Shown: positions 24,657 to 33,692 of the stretch, piece by piece
Numbering within the stretch: position 1 is the stretch's first letter
Layout of the letters: the number at the start of each line of letters is the position of its first letter
Source of the DNA: Thermoactinomycetaceae bacterium
Lineage (GTDB): Bacteria; Bacillota; Bacilli; Thermoactinomycetales; Thermoactinomycetaceae
Direction of reading: 5' to 3'
NCBI GenBank assembly: GCA_025449975.1
Contig: JANWIG010000001.1
Location: 58,165 to 122,164 of the forward strand
DNA: 64,000 nt
The notes under the pieces: generated by a model
What the model saw: only the letters and a program-made list of their open reading frames with translations
What the model was told of the DNA's origin: nothing
Databases searched by the model: none
Program-made: the position numbers and the translations under genes

Positions 24657-25313
24657 TTGTTTGATCAGGTTGATTGGCAACAAGTCTGGATCGCGACAAC
24701 GGAAACATTCCATATGGTCATAATTTCCACTATATTTACAGCTATACTAGGTATTCCGTTGGGGGTTTTATTGGTTATTACGGATCGCGGTCATTTGTGG
24801 GAAAATCAATTCATTTACCGAACGGTGGGGTTGATCGTGAACACGTTTCGCGCCGTTCCCTTTATCGTATTGGTCTTATTCTTATTTCCTGTATCTAAAT
24901 TATTACTTGGAACCACTTTAGGAACGACCGCAGCGACGATCCCTCTTGTCGCTGGAGCAGCCCCATTCTATGCAAGGTTGGTGGAAACAGCGATACGGGA
25001 GATTGATCGCGGTGTGATCGAAGCAGCTCAAGTCATGGGAGCTAGTAGGCGTTTTATTATTGCCAAAGTGTTGATTCCCGAGGCGCTACCCGCGATCGTT
25101 TCAGGTCTAACCGTTACTTGTGTATCTCTCATCAGTTTTTCGGCGATGGCTGGGATTGTCGGTGGTGGTGGATTAGGAGAAACAGCTTATCGTTTTGGCT
25201 TTCAATCTTTTAATGATCAGATGTTGTATACATGCGGAGTGTTATTAATCTTGTTGGTGCAAATCGTGCAAGGAATTGGCGATTGGATTGCCAGAAAGAT
25301 CGATAAAAGGTAG
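24657..25313 (+). CDS. metI: methionine ABC transporter permease
   Basis: A 218-residue permease with five membrane segments and the BPD_transp_1 EAA loop EAAQVMGASRRFIIAKVLIPEA cut by the cytoplasmic coupling helix (about 122-142). NTFRAVPFIVLVL and SAMAGIVGGGGLGETAYRFG are characteristic of MetI. It starts at TTG, seven bases after AGGGGGTGA, which overlaps the end of metN. Translational coupling with metN is therefore likely. Confidence 0.92.
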   Translation: MFDQVDWQQVWIATTETFHMVIISTIFTAILGIPLGVLLVITDRGHLWENQFIYRTVGLIVNTFRAVPFIVLVLFLFPVSKLLLGTTLGTTAATIPLVAGAAPFYARLVETAIREIDRGVIEAAQVMGASRRFIIAKVLIPEALPAIVSGLTVTCVSLISFSAMAGIVGGGGLGETAYRFGFQSFNDQMLYTCGVLLILLVQIVQGIGDWIARKIDKR

Positions 25314-25323
25314 GAGAAGCAAA

Positions 25324-26130
25324 ATGAGAAAAATAAAAGCATTCGTAGCAACGATCATTTTCGCGTTAATTGGGACAGCCTGTGGAGCAGGAACGGATGG
25401 CTCATCATCCAAAAGTGAAAAAGTGACAGTCGCTGCTTCCCAAGTGCCTCATGCCGAAATTTTAGAGCATATTAAACCTCAGTTGAAAAAAGAGGGAATT
25501 GATTTAGAGGTAAAAGTATTTCAGGATTATGTTTTGCCGAATAAAGTCGTGGAAGAAGGCGAGATTGACGCCAATTTCTTTCAACATGTTCCGTACTTAG
25601 AAACGACCAATAAAGAAAATAATTATCATTTGGTAAAAGTAACGGGTGTTCACATTGAACCGATGGCAGCTTACTCCAAAAAGATTACAGATATCAGTCA
25701 GTTACAAGAGGGGGCTACTGTGGCTTTACCCAATGACAGCAGTAACTTAACACGGAGTTTATTACTGCTCGACGCGCAAAATGTGATTAAACTCGATCAT
25801 CGTGATGGAATCAAAACCGAGCGGAATGTGAAAGAAAATCCAAAGAATCTTAAGTTTAAAGCTGTTGAAGCAGCAACACTACCACGGGTGCTTGATGATG
25901 TTGATCTCGCCATAATCAACACCAACTATGCCATTCAAGCCAAATTGGATCCTTTAAAAGATAATCTATTTATCGAAGATAAGAACTCCCCCTACGTCAA
26001 TATTTTGGCTACCAAACAGGGGAAAGAGAACGAAGAAAAAATCCAGAAGCTTGCCAAAGCCTTAAACTCACCTGAAGTGAAAAAATTTATTGAAGACAAG
26101 TATAAAGGCGCTGTCGTACCCGCATTTTAA
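25324..26130 (+). CDS. metQ: methionine-binding lipoprotein
   Basis: A 268-residue substrate-binding lipoprotein of the NlpA/MetQ family. Signal peptide residues 1-19 end in the lipobox IGTAC. Family sequences include VAASQVPHAEILEHIKP, EGEIDANFFQHVPYLE, VALPNDSSNLTRSLLLL and VDLAIINTNYA, which form the methionine pocket. It sits 10 bases after metI. Third and last gene of the operon, followed by a strong terminator. Confidence 0.93.
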   Translation: MRKIKAFVATIIFALIGTACGAGTDGSSSKSEKVTVAASQVPHAEILEHIKPQLKKEGIDLEVKVFQDYVLPNKVVEEGEIDANFFQHVPYLETTNKENNYHLVKVTGVHIEPMAAYSKKITDISQLQEGATVALPNDSSNLTRSLLLLDAQNVIKLDHRDGIKTERNVKENPKNLKFKAVEAATLPRVLDDVDLAIINTNYAIQAKLDPLKDNLFIEDKNSPYVNILATKQGKENEEKIQKLAKALNSPEVKKFIEDKYKGAVVPAF

Positions 26131-26140
26131 TCAAAAGAAT

Positions 26141-26188
26141 GGGATGACCTCAAAGGCATTGAAAACGCCTTGGGGCATCCCTTTTTTT
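26141..26188 (+). terminator. terminator of metNIQ
   Basis: GGGATGACCTCAAAGGC paired with GCCTTGGGGCATCCC, then seven Ts. Confidence 0.93.
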
Positions 26189-26248
26189 GATGCAAAAAAG
26201 ATGGTTTGCGTTCGATGATGCTTTAAAGTGCTTCGAATTCTTGGATCG

Positions 26249-26312
26249 TTGACATCCGCAGTCCGCTTTGCTGGTCGCTCAAGTTCAGGGCTGTCTCATC
26301 AGCCGAGGTTAT
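26249..26312 (-). ncRNA. degenerate fragment of the HEARO-like repeat, copy C
   Basis: On the minus strand CGGCTGATGAGACAGCCCTG and AAAGCGGACTGCGGATGTCA match copy A (713-884) over about 65 bases. They include an identical 11-mer TCCGCAGTCCG on the plus strand. The 5' half and the ending seen in A and B are missing. It lies at the 3' edge of yvyE. Confidence 0.35.
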
Positions 26313-26944
26313 TCAGCTGGAAGGTCCAGATATTTTTTCTCTTTCATTTCAATCAATGTTTTTCCATTGGTCCAGTTGTCAACTTTTGAAATAAAGGCAT
26401 TTTCTTTTCCAGCCGGAACCCAAACAGACCAAGTGATGCGATCAGTGAATACAGGTGGCTCTAATCGATAACCGGATTGGCGCAATTCGTACTCGATTTT
26501 CCCCATAAAGGAATAATCGAAGGTAAGCGAAACTTTTTGATGAAGCAACCGATTTACAATCCCTGCTGCTTCAATGGCTGTGCTGGCCGCTTGACTATAA
26601 GCGCGAATCAGTCCACCCGCTCCTAGTTTGATTCCTCCAAAATAGCGGGTAATCACAATGGCTGTATACAACAATTTTTTGGCATGAATCACTTCTAAGA
26701 TCGGTCTTCCTGCAGTTCCCGCTGGTTCACCATCATCTGAAGATTTTTGCACAAGATCGGTGATCAAATAGGCATAACAATTATGGGTCGCATCCCAATG
26801 TTTTTTACTAATTTCTTGAATAAATTGATTTGCTTCTTCTTCTGTACGAACCGGTTTCGCTCGACAGATAAAGCGTGATTTCTGGATAATGATTTCTGCT
26901 TCTCCATCTTTTCCAATGGTTCGATAGCTCTCTGCGGACAACAT
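26309..26944 (-). CDS. yvyE: YigZ/IMPACT-family protein
   Basis: A 211-residue protein with the UPF0029 N-terminal domain (DGEPAGTAGRPILE and VITRYFGGIKLGAGGLIRAYS, about 71-111) and a C-terminal DUF1949 domain. Relatives are involved in translation-related regulation (IMPACT); bacterial roles are uncertain. In B. subtilis yvyE lies next to degSU and an LCP gene, as it does here (LCP genes upstream, DegU-like gene at 32.9 kb). GGAAGGAG precedes the ATG. Confidence 0.88.
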   Translation of the reverse strand: MLSAESYRTIGKDGEAEIIIQKSRFICRAKPVRTEEEANQFIQEISKKHWDATHNCYAYLITDLVQKSSDDGEPAGTAGRPILEVIHAKKLLYTAIVITRYFGGIKLGAGGLIRAYSQAASTAIEAAGIVNRLLHQKVSLTFDYSFMGKIEYELRQSGYRLEPPVFTDRITWSVWVPAGKENAFISKVDNWTNGKTLIEMKEKKYLDLPAE

Positions 26945-26998
26945 GATCTCCTTCCTTTCAAAAATAGCGTATCGTAAAGGAATTAATGAGTCAAAGAA

Positions 26999-27028
26999 TA
27001 AGGAAAGGGCAAGATCACCCTTTCCTTT
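26999..27028 (-). terminator. terminator of the LCP gene at 27054-28604
   Basis: AAGGAAAGGG/CCCTTTCCTT stem with an eight-base loop. In minus-strand direction it is followed by TTATTCTTT. Confidence 0.75.
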
Positions 27029-27053
27029 ATAGAATCATCTGATCTGCTGCGGA

Positions 27054-28604
27054 CTAATTCGGATCCTGTCTTTTTCGATCATTAGCGGTGGTTGCTTTTT
27101 TGGATTTCTCTTTTTCTCTTTCCTTATCAGCTAACCTGTTTGATCTATTTCTACTAATCTCTACTCGTTTTTTTTTCTCTTTTTCTTTATCCTTTGCTAG
27201 CTTTTTTTCCTCTTTTTCTTTTTTATTTTCGGCTCTTTCTGTTTTCCTGTTTTCTTTCTTTTCTTCTTTTTTATCTTTGGTTTTATCCTCTTTTTTCTTC
27301 TTCTTTTTTTCATCTAGTTCAACGAGGAAGTCAGGATAATCTTGGTCATCATTCCGTGAAGCAAATTGTTCTTCTTTTTCCAATAGAGGAGAAGGTTCCA
27401 AAGGCTTGACTGGCTTATATTCCAATTGTTTTTGTAGTGTCGAACTCACTGTGACTCGTTCTTCACTGGTCCAAAGCTGAAACCAGTCGTCACCGATTTC
27501 CGCACTTTTCGAATTAAATACTTGTAATTGAAAGTCTGGCTTGGAACCCTGGAAAATCCTGGCAAGGGCATAAAGGTCTGACAACTCGAAGTTATGTTTG
27601 ATGTTTCCTTTAAGAGCAGAAGCAATTCCAGGAAGAGCGAAGATAACAGAAGGCTTTGTAAGTTTCTCAGTTAGCGCTACAACGATTTGCCGCTGCCGAG
27701 CGCTCCGCCCAACATCGCTTAGAGGATCCTGTTTTCGTTCTCGCGCATAGGTTAATGCCTCTGAGCCGTTGAGATGGTTTAGTCCTTTTTTAAATGTTGC
27801 TGGAGGATAGCCAATCATTTTGGCCGAAAAGGGTCTTTCTACATTGACGGTAACACCATCAACAGCATCGATGATTCCCACAAAACTATTGAAGTTGACG
27901 CGCATAAAATAATCGATGGGAATGTTGAGGAAATTCTCCACGGTTTCTCGCGTTACTTTGTATGGGTCGATTCCATACTTATGGGCAACCGTTGCCGTTT
28001 GATTGATTTTTGTGACTTCTCCGGTTGGCATTTTTACTTTTAAATCGCGAGGGATGCTAATAATTTGAATCGAACGGGATTTGGGATTGATGATCCCTAC
28101 CATGAGTGTATCCGGATGCCAATCGGGTGCATCGGGATCGCGTTCGTCTGTTCCTAACAGCAGAACGCTAAAAGCATCTTGTTCCTTGTTTAATTCTTTG
28201 CTCCGCAGTTTGGATGAGCTTAACTCCGTAAATCCTGAGGAAATTGACCAATAGACTTGCAATCCGACCACCAAAAGATAGACTAGCATCAATCCAAAAA
28301 GAGAAGATAAGGTGATCACAATCCATTTTGGTTTACTGCTTTTTTTCTTAACGGGTCTTTTTCTTAAGTAGATCGGTTGATCCTTTGGCAAATCATTTGT
28401 TTTGGTAGAACTGCTAGTGAATTTATGGGTTTTTGATTCTCTAATGGAATGGAAGTTGTTTGGTTCTGTTCTCTTAGCAAATATCTCAAACTCGTTTGGC
28501 TCAGTTGAGTTACTAGAATTAGGCTCCTTTCGAGAAGGAAAGAGATCATCATGTTTGTTTGCTTGGTTGGGTTGTGTGTTTGATGAATTATTTTGGTTAT
28601 TCAT
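27054..28604 (-). CDS. LCP-family wall-polymer ligase with long charged C-terminal tail
   Basis: A 516-residue protein: a polar N-terminal cytoplasmic region (1-90), a membrane segment (about 95-117) and an LCP domain (about 140-330). LCP motifs are VLLLGTDERDPDAPDWHPDT, ISIPRDLKVKMP, KINQTATVAHKYG and GRSARQRQIV. The last roughly 110 residues are almost wholly Lys/Glu/Arg/Asp, which is unusual for a wall enzyme and probably lies outside the membrane. It is paralogous to the gene at 28910-30349, sharing for example RETVENFLNIPIDY. It is the YvhJ position next to yvyE. Confidence 0.88.
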   Translation of the reverse strand: MNNQNNSSNTQPNQANKHDDLFPSRKEPNSSNSTEPNEFEIFAKRTEPNNFHSIRESKTHKFTSSSTKTNDLPKDQPIYLRKRPVKKKSSKPKWIVITLSSLFGLMLVYLLVVGLQVYWSISSGFTELSSSKLRSKELNKEQDAFSVLLLGTDERDPDAPDWHPDTLMVGIINPKSRSIQIISIPRDLKVKMPTGEVTKINQTATVAHKYGIDPYKVTRETVENFLNIPIDYFMRVNFNSFVGIIDAVDGVTVNVERPFSAKMIGYPPATFKKGLNHLNGSEALTYARERKQDPLSDVGRSARQRQIVVALTEKLTKPSVIFALPGIASALKGNIKHNFELSDLYALARIFQGSKPDFQLQVFNSKSAEIGDDWFQLWTSEERVTVSSTLQKQLEYKPVKPLEPSPLLEKEEQFASRNDDQDYPDFLVELDEKKKKKKEDKTKDKKEEKKENRKTERAENKKEKEEKKLAKDKEKEKKKRVEISRNRSNRLADKEREKEKSKKATTANDRKRQDPN

Positions 28605-28882
28605 AGATATCCCCTTTTCAAATGAAATGGGAGTATATTTTATTGTTGTCTAACTTTAAATTATAAAAGGATAAAGTGATGATAAAAATAATCACTCGGT
28701 ATTATATGAAGATAAGACAAATTTTAAAAATGGAAGCATTATATCAATTAATCAATAGCCTTAGAAGGTGAATTTACTTTTATTCTAGATGCTTCATCTT
28801 CTATTCCAAAGGTAGAATCTCGAATTTTCTATGACAAAGACAAACGATTTAGGAAATAATTGTTGGTACTTTTCTGGGGCAA

Positions 28883-28910
28883 AAAAAAAGGTACAATCGT
28901 ACCTTTTTCT
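28883..28910 (-). terminator. terminator of the LCP gene at 28910-30349
   Basis: AAAAGGTACAATCGTACCTTTTT is a compact palindrome with A runs on the left and T runs on the right, so it can work in either direction. It touches the stop codon of the minus-strand gene. Confidence 0.8.
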
Positions 28911-30349
28911 TAATCTCGATTCAACGCATCTTCTACTTTTATATTCTCTTCATAGACGGGTTCTGAATCATTATCATGCCGCGCTGCGTAGTTTTCTTCC
29001 CATTCCGAAAGTGGAGAGGGTTCGAGAGGAGTTGTTGGCTGATACTCTAACTGTTTTTGTAGAAGAGTGCTTACGTGTGTCCTCTCCTGAGTCGACCAAA
29101 GCTCATACCAAATGCCATTGATTTTTGCTCCCTCTGAGCGAAACTCATAACGGAGTAAGTTGTTGCGCGATTTCCGGTAAATATTTGCTAATGAAGGAAT
29201 ATCTTCTGTATTAAAATTGTGGGTAAAGTTCGCACCGACTGCTTTTAAAATTTTGTCTAAGTTGAACAAACCGTCTGTGCTGACAAGCTTGTCCATAAGT
29301 ACGGTCAACACTTCCCGTTGCCGTTCATTTCGGGCCATATCTCCCAAGGGATCTTGTTTTCTCATCCGCACGTATGCTAAGGCTTCTTCGCCACTTAAAT
29401 GGGCAGGACCTTGTTCAAAATAAGCAATTTCACCCCCGATCATTTTTTCAGAGAAAGGTTTTTTTACATATACATCGATTCCGCCAACAGCATTGACGAT
29501 ATCGGTAAATCCTTGAAAGTTAATAATCGCATAATAGTCGATAGGTATATTTAGGAAATTTTCAACTGTTTCACGTATGTTTTTAATGGGATTAATCTGA
29601 TGTTTGTAGCCAATTTGCGGGGCATGATTTAGTTTTGTTACTTCCCCGGTAGGCATTTTTACTTTCAGGTCACGGGGTAAACTATACAGATGAATCGAAT
29701 TGGTTTTTGGATTGACCGCAGCGACCATAATCGTATCTGGACGCCAATTGGTTGAATCAGCTTTCCGCTGGTCTGTACCCAGTAAAAGAACAGTAAACGG
29801 CGTTTTTTCAATCTCAATGTTGTGTTGTCGCAAATCCGACTTACCAATTTGGAAGTAACCCAAGGTAAAGGCATTAAGTAATTGATTTCCAGTATAAATC
29901 AGCAAACCAATCATTAAAAACAGAACAGCGGCAATTGAACCGGTAATCCATTTTCGTTTCTTTTTTCTTGACAGAGTGTTCCTATTACTTTTTAGTTGGC
30001 AGCTTGGTTGCTTGGGTGGTTTTCGTTCGTTCGGTGACGATTCCATGATTTCAAGATCGCGAGACATTTGTTGAAGCGTTTTTTGTAAAGAGTCACTTGG
30101 TTGCGTATGGTGAATACTCTCTGGACTTTCGCAGGAGACAGATTGGTTAACAACATCATTTGGTACGGTTTTAGAACTTTTATCTGGAGTGTTTGGCTTG
30201 CTACTTAAGCTTTTAGGTTGTGTATTTGCCTGGGTAGCTACAAACACTGTGATTTGATCGGTTTCTTCTATTTTCTTAAATGTCTTTTTTACGACTGGAG
30301 AAGAAAGTTGTCTTCGTACCATTCTCCATTTTTTTCTTCTTTTTCCCAT
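28910..30349 (-). CDS. LCP-family wall-polymer ligase with long cytoplasmic N-terminus
   Basis: A 479-residue protein. A polar, Ser/Pro/Gln-rich cytoplasmic N-terminus of about 130 residues precedes one membrane segment (about 135-157). The LCP domain has VLLLGTDQRKADSTNWRPDT, YSLPRDLKVKMPTGEVTKLN and ARNERQREVL. It shares the ending pattern LEPSPL with the neighbouring paralogue, suggesting tandem duplication followed by tail divergence. LCP enzymes transfer wall teichoic-type polymers to peptidoglycan. The 305-base gap to the next gene (28605-28909) has no other feature apart from this gene's terminator. Confidence 0.88.
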   Translation of the reverse strand: MGKRRKKWRMVRRQLSSPVVKKTFKKIEETDQITVFVATQANTQPKSLSSKPNTPDKSSKTVPNDVVNQSVSCESPESIHHTQPSDSLQKTLQQMSRDLEIMESSPNERKPPKQPSCQLKSNRNTLSRKKKRKWITGSIAAVLFLMIGLLIYTGNQLLNAFTLGYFQIGKSDLRQHNIEIEKTPFTVLLLGTDQRKADSTNWRPDTIMVAAVNPKTNSIHLYSLPRDLKVKMPTGEVTKLNHAPQIGYKHQINPIKNIRETVENFLNIPIDYYAIINFQGFTDIVNAVGGIDVYVKKPFSEKMIGGEIAYFEQGPAHLSGEEALAYVRMRKQDPLGDMARNERQREVLTVLMDKLVSTDGLFNLDKILKAVGANFTHNFNTEDIPSLANIYRKSRNNLLRYEFRSEGAKINGIWYELWSTQERTHVSTLLQKQLEYQPTTPLEPSPLSEWEENYAARHDNDSEPVYEENIKVEDALNRD

Positions 30350-30821
30350 TGAGATACCTCTTTCTATTCGTAATGGGATGGTCTAATCAAAAGTGAGACG
30401 TGATTCGGTTAAACGAATACATATTACCTTCATTTTAAGTGTTACAGCTTTCTATACTCGCCAAATGGACTGAAAATTTTATGACAAAGTCTAATAACTT
30501 CATAACATTATTTATTAAACAAAAAAATTTATTAAATTGATAAAAGTAACTTGCGCGTCTCCGCGAAACGATTGTTCAAAATTTTTCTTTCCAAATAAGA
30601 ATAAGAATGTTTATGATTTTTTCGAGGCTATAAAACCTACATTGGAAAGGAAACTATTCTTTTATAAAATAATTATAACATAACGTTTTTCGCGATTCGT
30701 TACAACGTCTTATCAATGTGGTATAAAACTGTATTTAAAACCATAAAAATACTTTTGTAGGATTTATAAAGATTTATCCAGAATAAGTGAAAAAGGATAG
30801 CTGGATCGGGATAACTGGTAG
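30350..30821. other. AT-rich divergent intergenic region upstream of metK
   Basis: About 470 very AT-rich bases with no credible gene. It should carry the promoter of the minus-strand LCP gene. No S-box, T-box or other riboswitch I know is visible. Confidence 0.5.
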
Positions 30822-30850
30822 TTGTTTTTCTAGGTTCTTTAGGTTATGCT
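30822..30850 (+). promoter_or_regulatory. possible metK promoter
   Basis: TTGTTT and TATGCT separated by 17 bases. This would give a leader of about 250 bases before metK. Confidence 0.35.
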
Positions 30851-31047
30851 ATGAATGATAAATAGAGGGTTGTTTTACAATTTAAGCAGGGCTTCTTCAC
30901 GTGAAGCATTATTTCCCAGAAATTGTGTATGGGGAATGCGTGTGAAATGCTCAACGGTGATAAAAATAGGTTTATCCTATCCTTTTAAACAAAATGTATT
31001 AAGTTTATATTTATTATTTTATAAGAAGACAAGAGGATTTAAAAAGG

Positions 31048-31084
31048 GAAGTCTTTCCTCTGGGGGAAGATTTTTTCTTTTTTT
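31048..31084 (+). promoter_or_regulatory. terminator-like hairpin in the metK leader (candidate attenuator)
   Basis: AAGTCTTTCCTC (31049-31060) pairs with GGGGAAGATTTT (31063-31074), including G-T pairs, followed by TTCTTTTTTT. It sits only 25 bases before the metK start, inside the leader, and is the usual place for an attenuator. The leader also holds a 12-base palindrome CTTCACGTGAAG near 30894-30905. Confidence 0.5.
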
Positions 31085-31108
31085 GGTGGTAGGAAAGGAG
31101 AGGGTCAA

Positions 31109-32317
31109 ATGGCCGATAAAAAGCGCTCATTGTTTACATCGGAGTCTGTAACAGTTGGACATCCTGATAAAATCTGTGACCAAATTTCTGATGCAATTTT
31201 AGATGCGATCTTAGAAAAAGATCCGAATGCGCGGGTCGCCTGTGAGACATCTGTAACGACAGGTTTGGTCTTGGTTGCTGGAGAAATCTCCACCAATTGT
31301 TATATCGATATTCCGAAGGTCGTTCGCTCAACGATCCGGGAAATTGGCTATACAAGAGCGAAATACGGCTTTGATGCCGATACTTGTGCGGTGTTGACTT
31401 CGATTGATGAACAGTCAGCTGATATTGCATTGGGAGTAGATCAAGCACTTGAAAAAAGAGAAGGCTTGATGACAGATGAAGAAATAGAGGCGATCGGAGC
31501 GGGGGATCAAGGTCTTATGTTTGGTTTTGCCTGCACTGAGACAGAAGAACTTATGCCATTACCTATTTCATTGGCTCACAAATTGGCCCGTCGTCTGCAC
31601 GAAGTCCGCGTAGATGGAACCCTTACCTACTTGCGCCCAGATGGGAAAACTCAGGTCACTGTAGAGTATGAGGATGATCAACCTGTTCGGATTGACACGA
31701 TTGTTGTCTCCACACAGCATGCTGAAGATGTAAAATTAGAGCAAATAAAAAATGATATTTTTCAACATGTGATTTTACCAGTCGTCCCTAGCCATATGAT
31801 CGATGAAAAGACCAAGTATTTTATTAATCCGACTGGACGGTTTGTCATCGGTGGACCACAGGGAGATGCCGGACTGACTGGTCGTAAGATCATTGTGGAT
31901 ACATATGGTGGGTATGCTCGGCATGGTGGAGGAGCTTTTTCAGGAAAAGACCCAACGAAAGTAGATCGCTCTGGAGCATATGCTGCGCGCTATGTTGCAA
32001 AGAATCTGGTAGCTGCCGGACTTGCTGAAAAATGTGAAGTGCAACTGGCCTATGCCATTGGGGTAGCTCGTCCTGTATCGATCCGTGTCGAAACGTTTGG
32101 AACAGGTAAAGCGGATGAAGAAGTGTTGGTAAATTTAGTGAAAAAACATTTTGATTTGCGTCCAGCTGGGATCATTCGTGAATTGGATTTGCGTCGTCCG
32201 ATTTATAAACAAACAGCTTCTTATGGTCATTTTGGAAGGCTGGATATTGACTTGCCATGGGAACGTACCGACAAGGCTGAAGTTCTTAAAAAAGAGGCTG
32301 CAATCCAGTCTGTTTAA
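31109..32317 (+). CDS. metK: S-adenosylmethionine synthetase
   Basis: Makes S-adenosylmethionine from methionine and ATP in the cytosol. The 402-residue protein has [20 protein letters not shown] with the catalytic His near residue 17. [12 protein letters not shown] is the ATP-binding hexapeptide region and [20 protein letters not shown] is the P-loop-like motif. It ends with typical [15 protein letters not shown]. Length is standard. GGAAAGGAGAGG precedes the ATG. In many Bacillales metK is under an S-box; here that element is not seen, but an attenuator-like hairpin is. Confidence 0.96.
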   Translation: MADKKRSLFTSESVTVGHPDKICDQISDAILDAILEKDPNARVACETSVTTGLVLVAGEISTNCYIDIPKVVRSTIREIGYTRAKYGFDADTCAVLTSIDEQSADIALGVDQALEKREGLMTDEEIEAIGAGDQGLMFGFACTETEELMPLPISLAHKLARRLHEVRVDGTLTYLRPDGKTQVTVEYEDDQPVRIDTIVVSTQHAEDVKLEQIKNDIFQHVILPVVPSHMIDEKTKYFINPTGRFVIGGPQGDAGLTGRKIIVDTYGGYARHGGGAFSGKDPTKVDRSGAYAARYVAKNLVAAGLAEKCEVQLAYAIGVARPVSIRVETFGTGKADEEVLVNLVKKHFDLRPAGIIRELDLRRPIYKQTASYGHFGRLDIDLPWERTDKAEVLKKEAAIQSV

Positions 32318-32518
32318 TCTTATTACAAAAAAACACGGTTTTGGAATCCAAGATCACACGATTTGGTAATTCCTTTATGGAATCGCTTCAATTTACATTT
32401 TCTGTAAAGTCAGGCTGTTGAGCGGTTTTGATCCTGCTTATAACAGACTCGTTCCGAACTACATCATGGTAGCCAATTCGAGTGGCGAATCAATCTTTCC
32501 CACTGAGTAAAATAATGA

Positions 32519-32703
32519 GAGTGGGTAAAAGGAACTAGAACGCTGGTAACAAGCATTTCGCTTATGTGGGTATATGCAACCATTGTTGTAGAAATACATG
32601 GGACGGGCTGATGACAAAGCCCCAAACTTGGGCGCCCTCAAAACGGAAACGATTGTGGATACGTAGACCTAAGAATCTTATGTCTAAAGCCGTGTGGAGT
32701 GTC
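32519..32703 (+). ncRNA. HEARO/omegaRNA-like structured repeat, copy B
   Basis: A 185-base block that begins right after ATGA (32515-32518) with GAGTGGGTAAAAGG and ends with GCCGTGTGGAGTGTC. It matches copy A (713-884, opposite strand) in GGAACTAGAACGCTGGTA, CATGGGACGGGCTGATGACA, the AAAACGGAAACG segment and the whole ending. Between these the sequence differs, but a hairpin remains possible (TGCAAC/GTTGTA flanked by ATGT/ACAT). This suggests selection on RNA structure. It lies in the gap between metK and the DegU-like gene (32318-32872), which holds no protein gene. Confidence 0.45.
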
Positions 32704-32764
32704 TATTAAGGAGTTTTATTTTTCGCTAGTCCCGATAAAAACAGGAAATTTTTACAATATATTT

Positions 32765-32788
32765 AGCCGCCGAAAAGGCGGCTTTTAC
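32765..32788 (+). terminator. short hairpin before the DegU-like gene
   Basis: GCCGCC-GAAAA-GGCGGC followed by TTTTA. It could end any transcript from metK or copy B. Confidence 0.7.
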
Positions 32789-32872
32789 TATTTTAAATAC
32801 TGAATTGACATGGTAAAATATAATGAGAGGTGTATAATTTCCGAATTTTGTAGAGTAAAAGAGGTGTATACC

Positions 32873-33601
32873 TTGGCTGAGAGTCACATAGAGGCGATTG
32901 ACAAAAAAAACCATAAGCGCCATATTCGCACTCATGGAAATATTCGTGTTCTTATTGCTGACCAAGATGCGCATTTTCGTGCCAAGATTAAAGAGGCAGT
33001 GAGTCGGGAAGAGGATATGGTGTTTGTCGGTGAGTGCACTAAAGGACTAGATATTCCCTATTTATGTAAACGTGTTATGCCTCATTTGGTTATCATGGAC
33101 TTGTATTTACCCTATAGTAGTCTAGATATTATTTATCAAATCAGTCAAATGACTCCTCAAGCTAAGGTTCTAATTTTATCTGATCGTGATGATCCTTATG
33201 TACTAGAAACGATTCGCTCTGGTGCTTCGGGATACTTGTTGAAGAACTTGGAAGAGAAGCAAATATTGGATGCGATCCGTGTCATAGCTTGTGGGGGGGT
33301 CTATATACATCCAATTATGATGGGAAGAGTCGTGAATGAGTTGCGACGATTAAGTAGAAAAGAGGGAGATTTAACGAAAGCTGCCCCTTGCTCTTGGCGT
33401 GAAGTACTAACTTACCGCGAGATGGAAGTTTTGCAACTGATGTCGCAAGGCAAGAATAATCGCTCCATTAGTGAACATTTATATATTAGTGAAAAAACAG
33501 TAAAGAATCATGTGAGCAAAATTTTATATAAGTTAAATGTACAGGATCGTACTCAGGCCGTCTTATTAGCGATAAAATATGGTTGGGTTCCACTCGTTTA
33601 G
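32873..33601 (+). CDS. degU: DegU-like response regulator (NarL/LuxR family)
   Basis: A 242-residue regulator: an N-terminal extension of about 24 residues, a receiver domain with phospho-acceptor Asp in LVIMDLYLP, and a LuxR-type HTH. The HTH has LTYREMEVLQLMSQGKNN and YISEKTVKNHVSKILYKLN. The C-terminus ending AIKYGWVPLV is very close to DegU. TTG 32873 is chosen because AGAGGTG is six bases upstream; ATG 32810 is open but unsupported. No degS histidine kinase lies beside it. It occupies the degU position between yvyE and comFA, so it may act as an orphan or with a distant kinase. Confidence 0.82.
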   Translation: MAESHIEAIDKKNHKRHIRTHGNIRVLIADQDAHFRAKIKEAVSREEDMVFVGECTKGLDIPYLCKRVMPHLVIMDLYLPYSSLDIIYQISQMTPQAKVLILSDRDDPYVLETIRSGASGYLLKNLEEKQILDAIRVIACGGVYIHPIMMGRVVNELRRLSRKEGDLTKAAPCSWREVLTYREMEVLQLMSQGKNNRSISEHLYISEKTVKNHVSKILYKLNVQDRTQAVLLAIKYGWVPLV

Positions 33602-33692
33602 GGTAAATGGAAGAATAAAGAGGTCTGAGTTTAGTTAACCTTTTTAGGTTCACGTCATAAGATGAAAAGAAATGATAGGGGGGACCCGAAAA

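Noticed and set aside
27088..27339. Phe/Leu/Ser-rich frame opposite the LCP tail
   Set aside because: It is the antisense of the Lys/Glu-rich C-terminal tail of the LCP gene; composition is a by-product.
30350..31108. S-box or T-box upstream of metK
   Set aside because: I looked for the conserved GGTGGAGGGA/CGGCAACC and GGTGGNACCGCG pieces and did not find them.
30855..31151. 98-codon frame overlapping the metK start
   Set aside because: No ribosome-binding site and it covers the metK leader hairpin in another frame.
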